From Silene conica (taxonomy: Eukaryota > Streptophyta > Magnoliopsida > Caryophyllales > Caryophyllaceae), in the NCBI GenBank assembly GCA_029255685.2, contig CM055314.2:8946399-9010398 (forward strand): a stretch of DNA of 64,000 nucleotides, written 5' to 3'. Below the pieces are notes generated by a model. The model searched no databases. It worked only from the letters and a program-made list of their open reading frames with translations, and was not told the DNA's origin. Below, piece by piece: positions 1-11,652 of this stretch (position 1 is the stretch's first letter; the number at the start of each line of letters is the position of its first letter). Both the position numbers and the translations under genes were made by a program.

Positions 1-609
1 TTCCAAAATCCCTTTCTTTTATATGTTGTCACTCCCGTACCTCATTCAAAATATTTGGGAGTCCTTTCTTATATTCAATGTGAGAGTTGTGCCACAAAAA
101 GAGCACTTTCTTAATTTCAAGAGTTGTGAAATATGTTGATGGAAACCGGTTTTACTAGCTTGGCTACTAACCCCACAAATCCAAAAAACATCTTAACCAC
201 TTTTTACCTTTTACCTCACATATCTTTCATTACCTCAATTGCATGTATCTAGGCCACTTAAATGAGATTGTTGTACAAAGTTGTAGAATTCCTGTTCATG
301 TTAGATTGCAGGCATGCTTTCATGGGTCGCAGTTAGGTGAGCGTCATTACAAATTTACTTCTTCCTATCTTTTACATATACTCACCCTTTGCTTCATGAG
401 TGTCTCGAGCGTACCGCGAGAGTCCATGGTATAAGTCTCTATAGTTTCTATTTTTGCAAGTTTGACAACACCATAACTCGTTTGCATGATTTAAATACTT
501 TCTCATTTTGTACTTGGTATTGGTCTAGGCTAACATGTAAATTTCGCTCTGAGATTGAAATCGTTCCATTAGTTAAGATCGAGTCTATTTCTTGCTTGAG
601 GGCAAGCAA

Positions 610-628
610 GGGTTTGGTTTGGGGAATT
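610..628 (+). other. Polypurine tract of element B
   Basis: A purine-rich run containing GGTTTGGTTTGGGG lies directly before the LTR start TGATACGTGTC. The same sequence precedes the 3' LTR in A, D and E, so this is the plus-strand priming site. Confidence 0.8.
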
Positions 629-2190
629 TGATACGTGTCTATTTTATGATGTTTTACATCTATTTTTACACGTATTTGGTCGCTCTTTTACTATGTTTTA
701 GCCTTTATTTCCCACAAATCGTGTACTTTCGTATTTTTATGCACTTTTGTAGATTTATGCGTAAAAGAGACGTTTTAGCACCAAATCCGTATCCTCAAGT
801 CTTTTACTTAATTAAGGAATAAATGGAAAGTCAACTGGAGTCAAAGTCAAAGTATCCAAAGTCAAAATAAGAAGAAAAAAAAAAAAGAAATTCTTCGGGA
901 GGCGGTCGACCGACCGACAGTATAGGTCGACCGACTGACCCTGTTCTTTAATAAAGACCAAATCTCAAGGAAGGCCAAAAATAGAAGAAGCCCAGAAGGA
1001 AGCGGTCGACCGACCCGAATAGTAGGTCGACCGACCACAGCGGAAGCCAGACGATTCTTTTTCGGAAATAAAATAGAATTAGAGTCTTTAGGAAACTCTA
1101 ATCTCTTACCCTATATAAACTAATCTTATAGTTAGGGTTTATTATGAAGTCTTATTTAGAGAGTTCTATTTAGTCTTTAGTTCAATTATAATCTTTCAAT
1201 AATTCTCAACACTTTTAGTTTGTTCTTCAATCTTTCAAACATTCATCAATAAAGTTTGTTCCTTTTCTGCCTTAACCCTATTGTGGTAATTACTCTTTTA
1301 ATCTTGCTTTATTATCGTTCTTGTTTTTATTACAATTGTTAAGTTAGAATCCCAAGCTTTGTTGAATCTTGCATGTTTAGACTATTTACTATGTTTACCA
1401 TGTTTAAACCCGTTTTCATATTCATCTTAACAACCATAAGTAGCTAATTTTCATATGTTAGGATGTAGGGGATAAATATGCGTAGGTAGATAAAATTCGA
1501 AAGACCGACCTGTAGCAGGACCACGGTCGGCCGACTGGAATAGCTGGTCGGTCGACCGAGGTCGTGGTCGGCCGACTGGAGTAGCCGGTCGGTCGACCAC
1601 CCGCGTATGTTTTCTTATTTCGTCTTTTCTTGTCAATTATAATATCCTGCAATGAGACCATAAGGAGACTTGTGGGATGTTAGTAATGACCTACCCAAGA
1701 TTGAAAGATACGGGAGGGGCATTGGTTTACACCTTAAGACGGATAGGTTACTCAAGGCTGAAAGGTATGTGACCTGGGATTTACGAATCACCCTTATTGT
1801 TGACACCCAATAATTGTGAGACCTAGGAACTAATAGCATAGGCCGAAAGGAGCTATTAGGTACCATAGACCGAAAGGATATGTTACACCCCTTACGCGAC
1901 TGCAATACATGTTGACCTTAGGATTTATTTTACCTTAGCTATTTATTACCCAAACATCCTAGCATCCCTTTTTATTATATTTTATTCTCATCTTTTATTA
2001 ATTGTTTTATTTTAATCTTTGCCCTAGATATAGTAATCAACCAATCAAACCCCCAAAATTGTTACCTTAAACATTCACATCAAACAATAAACATTCCCCA
2101 CCTCCTTGTGGTTCGACCCTGACTTTCACTATCTATTGTTAAAGTTAGGAATTATAAATTTATCTTTGGTACCCTCAACGACGGGCATCA
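629..2190 (+). repeat. 3' LTR of element B
   Basis: The LTR is 1562 bp, opens with TGATACGTG and closes with GGGCATCA. Its sequence past about 1640 matches, inverted, the same zone of the LTRs of A, D and the solo LTR. It holds four 12+9+12 cassettes at 904, 1004, 1525 and 1566, and a series of small hairpins with GAAA loops at about 1650-1900. The short ORFs in it are spurious. Confidence 0.85.
1111..1119 (+). promoter_or_regulatory. Probable TATA box in LTR B
   Basis: CTATATAAA stands about 480 bp into the LTR, followed by T-rich sequence, where a U3 promoter would be expected. No other element in the window shows such a clean TATA; D, A and E have TATTTAAG at the equivalent place. Confidence 0.55.
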
Positions 2191-2227
2191 TGTTTGATGC
2201 CGGTATTGACGACGAAAACCGGGCCAT
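2191..2227. other. 37-bp junction between elements B and A
   Basis: This short stretch lies between the end of LTR B and the point where similarity to the A-type LTR begins. Its start forms a perfect 7-bp inverted repeat with the end of LTR B (GGCATCA, loop TGTT, TGATGCC). It resembles a scrambled LTR end but I could not assign it. Confidence 0.6.
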
Positions 2228-2544
2228 CAGTCGCCTGGTCGGCCGACCCATGTAGTAGGTCGGTCGACCTGTTTTCCTGTAGGTCTGCCTTGATTTGTCT
2301 TCGGTTTGACTTCTTGGTACTTGGTTAACGCTTCGAGTTGACTTTCCTTCGTTCCTTGGCTATGAAAAATCCCGAGGGCATAAATTTGGTATAAAATCGT
2401 CCCTTTTCCGCATAAATCTGCAAAAGAGCATAAAACACGAAAGTAGACAATTGTTGGGAAATAAAGGCTAAAACATAGTAAACGAGCGACAAATAAAATC
2501 CGTGTAAAAATAGATGTAAAACATCATAAAATAGACACGCATCA
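2228..2544 (-). repeat. Truncated 3' LTR of element A
   Basis: About 317 bp match the outer end of the 5' LTR of A (8784-9100), including the GCATCA edge next to the polypurine tract. The remaining roughly 1.2 kb (R and U5) is missing and replaced by the junction with element B. Confidence 0.85.
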
Positions 2545-4586
2545 AATTCCCCAAACCAAACCTTGCTTGCCCTCAAGCAAGAAATAGACTCGATCTTAAC
2601 TAATGGAACGATTTCAATCTCAGAGCGAAATTTACATGTAAGCCTAAACCAATGCCAAGTACAAAATTTGATAGTATTTAAATCATGCAGACGAGTTATG
2701 GTGTTGTCAAACTTGCAAAACTAGAGATTATAGAGACTTTATACCATGGACTCTCGCGGTACGCTCGAGACACTCATGAAGCAAAGGGTGAGTATATGTA
2801 GAAGATAGAAAGAAGTATATTTGTAAAGACACTCACCTAACTGCGACCCATGAAAACATGCCTGCAATCTAACATGAACAAGAATTCTACAACTATGTAT
2901 GAACAAACTCATCAAGTGACTTAGGTACATGCAATTGAGGTATGAAATATATGTGAGGTAAAAGGTAAAAGTGGTTAAGATGTTTTTTTGGATTTGTGGG
3001 GTTAGTAGCCAAGCTAGTAAAACCGGTTTCCAACAACATGTTTCACGACTTTTGATATTAAGAAAGTGCTCTTTTGTAACACAACTCTCACATTATATAT
3101 AAGAAAGGACTCCCAATTTTTTTTTGAATGAAGTACGGGAGTGATAACATATAAAAGAAAGGGATTTTTGGAACGAAATTTTGAATCTGATGCTGTCAGT
3201 TGGTCGACCGGCCTATGAAGGTGGTCGGTCGACTGACTTTGCTGTAAATTTTGATTTCTTCGTTTTTCTTTTCTTTCTTTCTTTTTCTTTCTTTTTTTGT
3301 TCTTTTTCTTTTTTGCTTTCTTTCTTTTTCTGAATTTGCTCAAGATAGCATACAAACCAAGATGCCTCAAAAAATAAACCAAAGACCACAAATACTAGCT
3401 TGGAAGGGTAGGCTAAGTATGGGATGTAGTTTTGGGGGAATAAAAAGGCAATTTTGGCTATGTAAGGCTTATGGGTAAATAAGAGAAAAAGGGATCCCAA
3501 ATGCATGTACCAAGACCCAAAACGAGATAGCAAAACAAGTATATAGCAATTCAAGTTCATGTTTATGCATATTGATGTAACATGTTCCAAGGGGAGTACT
3601 ACTCACATCCTAGACAACTGGTTTAAGAATGAAACCAGGAAATAAGCTCTAAAAACTCAGAATGTATAGTAGGTTGCCAAGGTATAAGTCAAGTCTCAAG
3701 ATGACAAGTTAACAAAAACTCGTAGATATGCAAACGACTCTCATACTAAAACAAGTTGACAAGGCAAGGTAAAGGCATAAACATGTAAGATAGCAAAGAT
3801 CATCCTTGAAATACTCTCGTTCCGACTCGACCTATATGCTAAAATAAACGTGCATTTTTTTGAAATTTTTGAATTTTTCTATTTTTTTTTTGGATTTTTG
3901 TATATGCAAGGAAAATAAAGAAAAGAACAATGCAATACGGAAATGTAATAAACGTGTGACAAAAATGCAATGGAACAATGCATGTGACTAAACCATTCCC
4001 CAAACCAACCCGCACAATGTCCCCATTGTGCATTAGCCTAAGTGAAGGTTTCATAAAATTAAAGGAAAAATGCTAAAAAGGAATAAAACCAAGGGAAAAG
4101 GAAAGAACTCACTGGATTTTCAAGCGCATGAGGAAACTCCCCAAACCAGCGTAAGCTGGGAGGTTTTGGTGGCCAGCTGTGCCACTCTAAGTACCATGAT
4201 GGTTGCATGCTTCCCTAGGAAAATACGAACACGCTGTAACAGGTAAGTAGGTCGACCGACCTTCTTCTCTGGTCGACCGACCAATCCGCAGATTGTAGGA
4301 ATTTCGGAATTGCAGGGGTCTAGTCGACCGACTGGTGTTACTGGTCGGTCGACCGTCTCTCCTGTATAGCGGCCTTCTTTTCTTCGGAAATAACTTGTAT
4401 TAACCAAGTCATTCTTGAAAAATCATTATACATGCGCCCAACATATGCGCAAGATCCCAGAACTAAGTCTAAATGTCTTGACTACGCAACAAAAGTAAAA
4501 TTGTCCTGAAAACTTAAAGCAAACAAAATTAAATAGTCTCAACAAAACAGAAAATAGATTGTCTTAGGAGCTTAGAACTGAAACGA
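2545..4586 (-). other. Non-coding 3' region of element A
   Basis: This stretch lies between the polypurine tract (2545-2565, read on the - strand) and the end of gag-protease. It has no credible ORF. It contains a block conserved in B, D and E (2740-2900), a pyrimidine-rich tract (3250-3330), a perfect hairpin GCACAATG/CATTGTGC at 4012-4031, two further polypurine-like copies near 3995-4010 and 4137-4147, and cassettes at 3202, 4250 and 4322. Element D carries a close copy of most of it. Confidence 0.75.
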
Positions 4587-7442
4587 CTATCCGCTAAAGA
4601 TGCGGAAAATCTCAGACCACGGCTTTTGGCGATATGCCGTAGTCTCTACCGTGTTTGTTTGAATGGCAAAACACGTCTCCTCTCCGTCGCAAAGCATATG
4701 CGACTGACTCTTCTCTTTTTCTTCTCTTCTTCTCTCCTTGTCCTCCTCATCAGCAATGTCTGGATCCTCATCCTCCTTATAGCTTAGGATCCCTAGTCCT
4801 CCTCTTTGCACTATGACGTCCTTTATCATGGGTTTCCCCAAACCAATTCCTGCATTAGTCACAATAGAAGCATCCTCCCTATTGCTCCCAATCTGGGGCG
4901 GAGGTGTAAAAACAGGTATAGGTGTAGGTAACAAAGTAAGGGAAGTAGTGATGACCTTATACTTCTTTTCAGAAGCAATAGCATTACAAGTAATAGGAGT
5001 CATAGCATCCTTCTTCCTATAAGATAGGCCATAGATGATAGAATGTTTCCCTACCTTAAAGGTCAATGTCCCACTACCCACATCAATTATGGCTCCCGCA
5101 GTGTGAAGGAATGGTATCCCTAGTATTATAGGTATATGGGCATCCTTAGGGATGTCCAAAACTACAAAGTCGATTGGGAAGAAAAACCTGTCAATGCGCA
5201 CATGGATGTTTTCCAACACCCCTATGGGTTCCATAGATGTACGGTCGGCCATTTGGATAGTCATACTAGTTACTGCAAAATTGGTTATTCCTAGCTTTAA
5301 TGCAACACTAATGCTAGCCCCTAGGTCACATAAGGCCTTTTTAACAGGAAAGGTCCCTATGTTGCAAGGTATAGAAAAATTCCCAGGATCCTCTAGCTTA
5401 TGAGGGGCAATAACATGTGACAGAAAACTAGAGGACTCTTCGGTAAGGGCTACCGACTCAACTTTATCTAGAGACCGCTTTCGTGATAAAAGTTGTCTCA
5501 TGAATTTAAGATATGAAGGAACTTGTTGAACTAGTTCTAAAAACGGAACTTGAACATTCAATGAACGAATTACGTCTTTAAACTTATCAAATGATACCTG
5601 TTCCTTGGTTGGTATGAGTCTCTCCGGATAAGGAGGGGCGGAACTCTCAGTATTGGCAACCCTCCTCAAGAACTTGGGGGTCTTGTCACCCCTGAATAGG
5701 AAATCCCTTAGGTTGTCTGGTATTTCAGGCCTGAAGGCGTCCTTTTGTTCAGCGTCGGAGGTCGGCCGACCCTCTCCCTCGGTCGGTCGACCTGTTTCCT
5801 GTGTCCCAGCAGCTTCTGGAATCTGCGTCGTGGTCGGTCGACCTACTTCGCTGTTGCTCGTCTTCGGCTGCTTCTCTTTTTCTTTTCCACCAACCTTCTC
5901 ACCTCCTACTTTAGCTCCACTCCTTAATGATATGCTATTTAGAGTCTCCTTCTTTTGGTCCGTCTTAGTCGGAAGTTGACCCGGAGCCCTAGTATCATTC
6001 TTGCTCGCGATTTGAGCAATTTGGGACTTTAACATCTTCATACCCGCCTCACTTGCCTGCGACTCCTTTTGAACTAACCCGATGAGATTTTGGATGAGAG
6101 CATCTGTGTTCGATGGTGGGTTAGAAGGTTGTTGGGGGACAAAAGGGGGTTTTTGATAGTTTTGCTTGTGTGGAGGGATATAAGTGGAGTTTTCTTGTGG
6201 TTGTTGGTGTTGTGGATTGTCCATCTCAGGTGGGGGTGGACATTATTATTATTGGGATCATAAAAGTTGTTCCCACGGTAATGTTGAAAGGCTGCGCATG
6301 TCTCGTTAGATAAGGTACAAAACTTCGACACATGCCCCTCTCCACCACATCTTTCACAACTGAAGGGTCCGTCTTGAACGGCGTTTACCTGGTACATGCC
6401 ACCTTTACTTGCACTTCCCATCTCAAATTTTCCACCACTCTCCATTTTTTATAACTTAGCCATCAAGGCCTCTATTGCCGCAACATTAGATTCGGCTTTC
6501 CTTTGATTTCCACGGGAGGTCCCGTGTTCAGCTCTGTGCACAGCAACATCTTCAATGATTTTAAGACCCTTGGTCTCCCCAGAATTATCTTGGAACCTTC
6601 CAATAGCTGCAGCGTCCAAGTAAGCTCTATTGTCATCATAGAGGCCGTTATAGAACTGGTTGCAAAGAAACCATTGTTCAAATCCATGATGGGGTATGGA
6701 TCGAACGCGTCTCTTGAACCTGTCCCAAGCCTCACTAAAATCTTCATCAGGCCCTTGCTTGAAACTGGTTATCTGCGCTCTCAAGGCATTGGTCTTAGCT
6801 GCAGAGTAGTACTTCCGATAGAAAGCTAAGGCCAATGTATTCCAATCTGTTACTCCCGCAGCAGTGCGGTCTAAATCTCTATACCATTCCCTTGCTGAGT
6901 CTCGGAGGGAAAAGATGAACATGGTTTCTTTGATTTGATCTTGTGTCACTCCATCTGGGGGCTATGGAGCATATGTAATCCGTGAAGATTTCAATGTGCC
7001 TAGCTGCATCTTCATTGGCTGCGCCTCCAAACTGGTTCCTCTCCACCATGGAGATGTAGGAAGGCTTGGCCTCAAATGGCTTTCCCGTGCCTGTGGGTAA
7101 AGTGAATCCCTTATAGAGATCCTTTGCCTGTGGCATAGAGTGACTTGCAATACTCGCTTCTTCAGCCATCTTCTCTTCCTTTACTTCAAAAACTTGGAAG
7201 TATGTATTTGTTGGTGTGGATGGATTATGAGGTGAATTTGGTTGTGAAGTTGGTGTTTTTGGTGAAGGTGGGTTGTTTTGTGGTGATGATGGTGATGATT
7301 GTTGTTCAAAGATGCCTTCTTGGAATAGGGAAGATGGAGAACCTCCCTCCCTACTTTCTAAAAGCCGCTTTCTCCTTTCTCTTAGAGTCCTCTCAAGCTC
7401 GTGGTCTAGTGGTAGGAGTTCTCCTTGAACTGACCTGCGCAT
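4587..7442 (-). pseudogene. Gag-protease of element A (broken by frameshifts)
   Basis: Capsid/nucleocapsid precursor with an aspartic protease. The ATG at 7442-7440 opens a proline-rich N-terminus. The retrotransposon gag core follows, in part in another frame (about 6449-6949, with the EWYRDLDR and GPDEDFSEAWDRFK segments). A CCHC zinc knuckle (C-x2-C-x4-H-x4-C) sits at about 6330-6370, and the last frame (4587-6224) carries the protease with DLGAS and the ILG-PFL flap-end motif. At least three frame changes break it. Compared with E, the protease has lost about eight residues just after DLGAS. Three GRPT repeats (5760-5850) are encoded by the 12-bp cassettes. The ORF stops at 4587 without entering RT. 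Confidence 0.8.
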
Positions 7443-7541
7443 AAGATGGAAACTACAAGAAAAAAGTGAGGAGGTTTAAGGAACAAAAGTTCCTTAAACA
7501 AAAGAAACAAAAAACAAGAAACACTAAACACTGGCGTCACC

Positions 7542-7559
7542 TCCCCGGCAACGGCGCCA
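7542..7559 (-). other. Primer-binding site of element A (tRNA-Asp type)
   Basis: The - strand reads TGGCGCCGTTGCCGGGGA a few bases inside the 5' LTR. This is the 18-nt site typical of Athila and related Ty3 elements, complementary to the 3' end of tRNA-Asp. It also fixes the orientation. Confidence 0.9.
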
Positions 7560-7564
7560 AAATT

Positions 7565-9100
7565 TGATGCCCGTCGTTGAGGGCACCAAAGATAAGATTT
7601 ATAATTTCCTAGCTTTGACTATAGATAGCGAAAGTCAGGGTCGAACCACAGAGAGGTGGGGAATGTTTATTGTTTGATGTCAATGTTTTAGGGTAACAAA
7701 AGTGGGGGTTTGATTGATTGTTACTAAGTCTAGAAACAAATATAAAAATAAAACAAGTAAATAAAGATGAGAATAAAACTATAATAAAAGAGATGCTAGG
7801 ATGTTTGGGTAATAAATAGCTAAGATAGTATAAATCCTAAGTCAACATGTATTGCAGTCGCGTAAGGGGTGTAACATATCCTTTAGGTCTATGCTACCTA
7901 ATAGCTCCTTTCGGCCTATGCTATTAGTTCCTAGGTCTCACAATTATTGGGTGTCAACAATAAGGGTGATTCCTAAATTCTAGGTCATATACTTTTTAGT
8001 CTTAAGTAACCTAGCCGTCTTAAGGTGTAAACCAATGCCCCTCTCGTATCTCTCAATCTTGGGTAGGTCATTACTAACATCCTACAAGTCTCCCTTTGGT
8101 CTCATTGTAGGTTATTATAGTCTACGAATCAAAACGAAACAGAATACGAACGCGTGATGGTCGACCGACCAGCTACCCCGGTCGACCGACCTCCTACCTG
8201 CAACAGATGGATTTCGGAATTTACACTATCAATGCATATTTACTCCCTACATCCTAACATGTGAAATTAGCTACTCATGACTATTGAAACAATAAAAACA
8301 GGAGTAAACATGGAAATCATAACGAACATCAATCTAAACATGCAATAATAATAAAGGCTTGGGATTCTAACTTAAACCGGATACTAATGATTCTAAGATG
8401 AGAACAATATCAAAACTGAAATTAAGAAAGGAATTACCGGAAACAAGGATTAAGGCAGAAAAGAACGCACTTTATTGATTGTTGTGGAAAGATTGATGAT
8501 GAACAATACTCAAGAAAAAGTGTTTGAATAATGAAGGAATAACTATTGTATGCTAGAACTCTCTCTAAAACTGAATAGTAGATACTGAATGAAACTCAAT
8601 TAAATTCTCAATGCCAAACCCTAATCACGTAATTAGCTTAAATAGGCGGAAAATAAGAGTTTCCTAATGACCTAATCACTTGAATGGGCTTTGCGGAAAA
8701 TTCTGGGTCTGCGCTGAGGTCGGTCGACTTATGTAGTAGGTCGGTCGACCGGTTGACGGGCTTCAGGGATTTCTGGTCTTTCCATAACAGTCGCCTGGTC
8801 GGCCGACCCATGTAGTAGGTCGGTCGACCTGTTTTCCTGTAGGTCTGCCTTGATTTGTCTTCGGTTTGACTTCTTGGTACTTGGTTAACGCTTCGAGTTG
8901 ACTTTTCTTCGTTCTTTGGCTATGAAAAATCCCGAGGGCATAAATTTGGTATAAAATCGTCCCTTTTCCGCATAAATCTGCAAAAGAGCATAAAACACGA
9001 AAGTAGACAATTGTTGGGAAATAAAGGCTAAAACATAGTAAATGAGCGACAAAATGCGTGTAAAAATAGATGTAAAACATCATAAAATAGACACAAATCA
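7565..9100 (-). repeat. 5' LTR of element A
   Basis: The LTR is 1536 bp. Read on the + strand it starts TGATGCCCGTCG and ends ACACAAATCA. It carries cassettes at 8159, 8718 and 8797 and a TATA-like TATTTAAG on the - strand at about 8637-8645. The last few bases (AAATCA instead of GCATCA) have mutated. Confidence 0.85.
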
Positions 9101-9430
9101 ACAACTCGAGATTACCTCACCAGATGCAACAAGGAGAAGGTTGCCATTTCTAATTGTGATGTACCCACTGCCATTGAAGCCTTCCGCAGGGGGCTACATC
9201 GCGATTCAGACCTATACAAGCAGTTGACAATGCATCTGTGCACAGCCTTTGCTGATGTACAAGCCTAGGCGGTTGCAGAAATGAGTTTAGAAGAGGACGC
9301 TGACTCCAGAAGGAGTACCTACGACACAGAGCCTGTGTATAGGAAAGCACCAGTGGAAAAGAGGGGTGAAAGATCAAAGCCCCACAGCAAACCAGTGAGC
9401 AAAGTATCAGAGAGCACCGGTGGTAAGAGC
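9101..9430 (+). pseudogene. Tat-lineage Ty3 element: gag fragment 1
   Basis: This is part of the gag of the old host element into which the rest of the window is inserted. The frame from 9101 gives a capsid-like segment (DYLTRCNKE, then EAFRRGL and FADVQA) and then a charged linker. An in-frame TAG near 9268 breaks it. The 5' gag and 5' LTR are not visible; element A abuts at 9101. The frame resumes without shift after the solo LTR at 10968. The Tat assignment rests on the downstream zinc finger, YIDD reverse transcriptase, double RNase H and antisense ORF. Confidence 0.7.
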
Positions 9431-10967
9431 TGATACCGTCGCTGAGGGTACCAAAGATAAAGTTTATATTCCTTAGCTTAACCTAGATAGAGTAAGTCAA
9501 GGGTCGAACCACAAGGAGATGGGGAGTGTTTATCGTTCTAAGTCGATGTTTTAAGGTAACAAGTTGGGGGTTTATGATTGATTGGTTGTCACTAAGTCTA
9601 ATAAAAATTAAAGGCAAGATTAAACTGAAACGATATATGAATAAAACTAATGGTAAAAGGATGTTAGGATGATTGGTTTATAAAAGCTACGATGGTATAA
9701 AGTCTAGGTCAACATGTATTGCAATCGCGTAAGGGGTGTAACAAATCCTCTCGGTCTATGTTACCTAATAGCTCCTTTCGGTCTATGCTATTAGTTCCTA
9801 GGTCTCACAAATATTGGGTGTCAACAACAAGGGTGATTCCTAAAGTCTAGGTCACATACCTTTCAGTCTTAGTAACCTAGCCATCTTAAAACGTTAACCA
9901 ATGCCCTTCCTGTATCTTTCAATCTTGGTGAGTCATTACTAACATCCTATAAGTCCCCTTTCGGTCTCGTCATAGGGTATTATAATTAACGAAGCAAAAC
10001 AGGTCTCAACATACGCGGGATTGGTCGACCGACCAACTACTTCAGTCGATCGACCAACAACCCTAGTCGACCGACCAGTTAAGCCGGTCGGCCGACCAAA
10101 GGCTGCTACAGGTCGTCTGATTTATACCATCTACGCAAATATTCACCTACATCCTAACATGTGAGTTTAGCTACTCATAGAAACAATAAGAACATAAATA
10201 ACGATTATAATAACGGAATTTATAGCGATCAATACGATAAGCATGAGATTAACAACAAGGTTTCGGGATTCTAACTAACCGGATACTAGCAATCTTATGA
10301 AGAAGCAATAAAAACTGAATGTAAATAAGAATTACCGAGTAAAGGAATTAGGGCAGAAAGAAAGCTTATTGAATTGTGTGGAATGAACTGTTTGAATGAA
10401 TGAACTAAGAACAATGCTAATTATTCTAAAACTAAAGCGAAATTGAATTACAGAAGGTTTGTGGAAAATTCAGAACTAAAGTAAAGAGATTAGAAGGTAG
10501 ATAATCTGCCCCCTTTAGCCTAATCACGGATTAGGCTTTTTATAAGAAAAACAAAAGAGCTTCTTCTTTAACCTAATCACGCGTGGGCTTTGCGAGTTTT
10601 CTGAAGTCTGCGCTGTGGTCGACCGACCAGGGGTCTCGGTTGGTCGACCGATTATCGGGCCTAAGGGTACGCGGTCGGTCGACCGGTTTTCCTGAGTGTC
10701 AGCTTGTGAAATCCTCTTACGTTGGTCTTATGGTCCTTGATTTGCGCATTGGATGTCGTTACCTCCTCATTCCTTAGTCCCTTTGGTTATGCAAAATTTC
10801 CGAGGGTAGCATTTGGCCTGAAATCGCTTCTTTTTTGCATTATTCTGCAAAATAGCATAAAAATACGAAAGTAGACAAATGTTGGGAAATAAAGGCTAAA
10901 ACTCGTAAATGAGCTCTAAAATGCATGTACAAATAGATGTAAAACATCATAAAATAGACACGCATCA
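9431..10967 (-). repeat. Solo LTR, Athila-like, with target duplication AGAGC
   Basis: A 1537-bp LTR with the family edges (TGATACCGTCG on the left, CACGCATCA on the right) has no internal region and is flanked by AGAGC at 9426-9430 and 10968-10972. This is the footprint of LTR-LTR recombination. It interrupts the Tat gag. It contains a run of four 12-mers at 10023-10097 and a further pair at 10617. Confidence 0.93.
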
Positions 10968-11652
10968 AGAGCGACGCAGACCCACCTCCAAAGGTCAGCG
11001 AGTATGGCTTCACCACCGGGATGGCTGGCCTGTTGAAGGCCCTAAAAGAACTCAAAGAAGTCAGATGGCCAAAAAAGAAGGAGGAACGACCCCATGACCG
11101 TCGTGATGCCAACAAAAAATGTGAATTTCATGATGACATAGGCCATACCACGGACGAATGTTATAACCTCAGGAAGGAGGTCCGATTCCAGCATGACCGA
11201 GGCAACTTGGATCATCTGCTCCCAGAGAAATCCACCAGAGTCAATGCAGCTAGCCAGGTGCAGCCCTCACCAGCTCCCCCCTACAACAGAATTGTCAATG
11301 TTATCACCGGAGGATCAGAGCTGTGTGGGCTCACATATTCAGCAGCCAAAAGGCGTGTGACAGCAGCTAAGGGAGACAAGCCAGAGTCGTCATGCAGAAT
11401 AGCACGACAAGACCTCGCAGCAGTGACCTTCGTGGAGACAGATGCACAAACCGTTCCAGAGCAGCACCATGACGCCCTGATTATCACCTTAAACATTGGT
11501 AACTGTGAGGTCAGGAAGGTCATGGTAGATACAAGAAGCTCCGTCAACTTGCTCATGCTGGATGCCCTGAAGAGCATGAGATTTGACGAGAAGGACCTGA
11601 CAAAGAAAGCTATTCCTCTGGTCGGATTCAGCGGAGAAACAACGCATACCCT
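10968..11652 (+). pseudogene. Tat-lineage Ty3 element: gag end and protease start
   Basis: The frame open to 11652 encodes the end of gag with a CCHC-like finger (CEFHDDIGHTTDEC, about 11130-11172) and then a retropepsin start. The active-site segment reads VMVDTRSSVN at about 11520-11550, so the usual Asp-Thr/Ser-Gly triad has Arg in place of Gly, which would inactivate it. The sequence is cut by C1 within the protease and continues at 49651 in the same frame once the insertion and one ACCCT copy are discounted. Confidence 0.8.

Larger units (their letters stand above)
1..2190 (+). mobile_element. Athila-like Ty3/Gypsy element B, 3' part only
   Basis: This is the 3' end of an LTR retrotransposon on the + strand; its left part lies outside the window. 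Positions 1-628 match, in inverted orientation, the 3' internal region of element A (2545-3173), including the polypurine tract, and the LTR follows at 629-2190. No coding sequence is present. Family membership rests on the shared 3' region and LTR edges with A, D and E, of which E has Athila-type pol. The right edge is joined head to head with element A through a 37-bp filler. Confidence 0.85.
2228..9100 (-). mobile_element. Athila-like element A, gag-protease only
   Basis: This minus-strand LTR element has a complete 5' LTR on the right (7565-9100), a tRNA-Asp-type primer site, a broken gag-protease reading frame (4587-7442), about 2 kb of non-coding 3' sequence, a polypurine tract and a truncated 3' LTR (2228-2544). 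There is no trace of reverse transcriptase, RNase H or integrase between the protease and the polypurine tract. That makes it a non-autonomous derivative that would need enzymes from a relative such as E. Its right edge cuts the Tat gag at 9101. The left flank is rearranged, so no target duplication can be read. Confidence 0.85.

Noticed and set aside
1640..1910. Hammerhead ribozyme or retrozyme
   Set aside because: The GAAA segments suggested it, but I see no CTGATGA core on either strand of the block.
11281..11577. Minus-strand ORF within the Tat protease region
   Set aside because: It is the shadow of the + strand frame, which carries the zinc finger and protease motifs.
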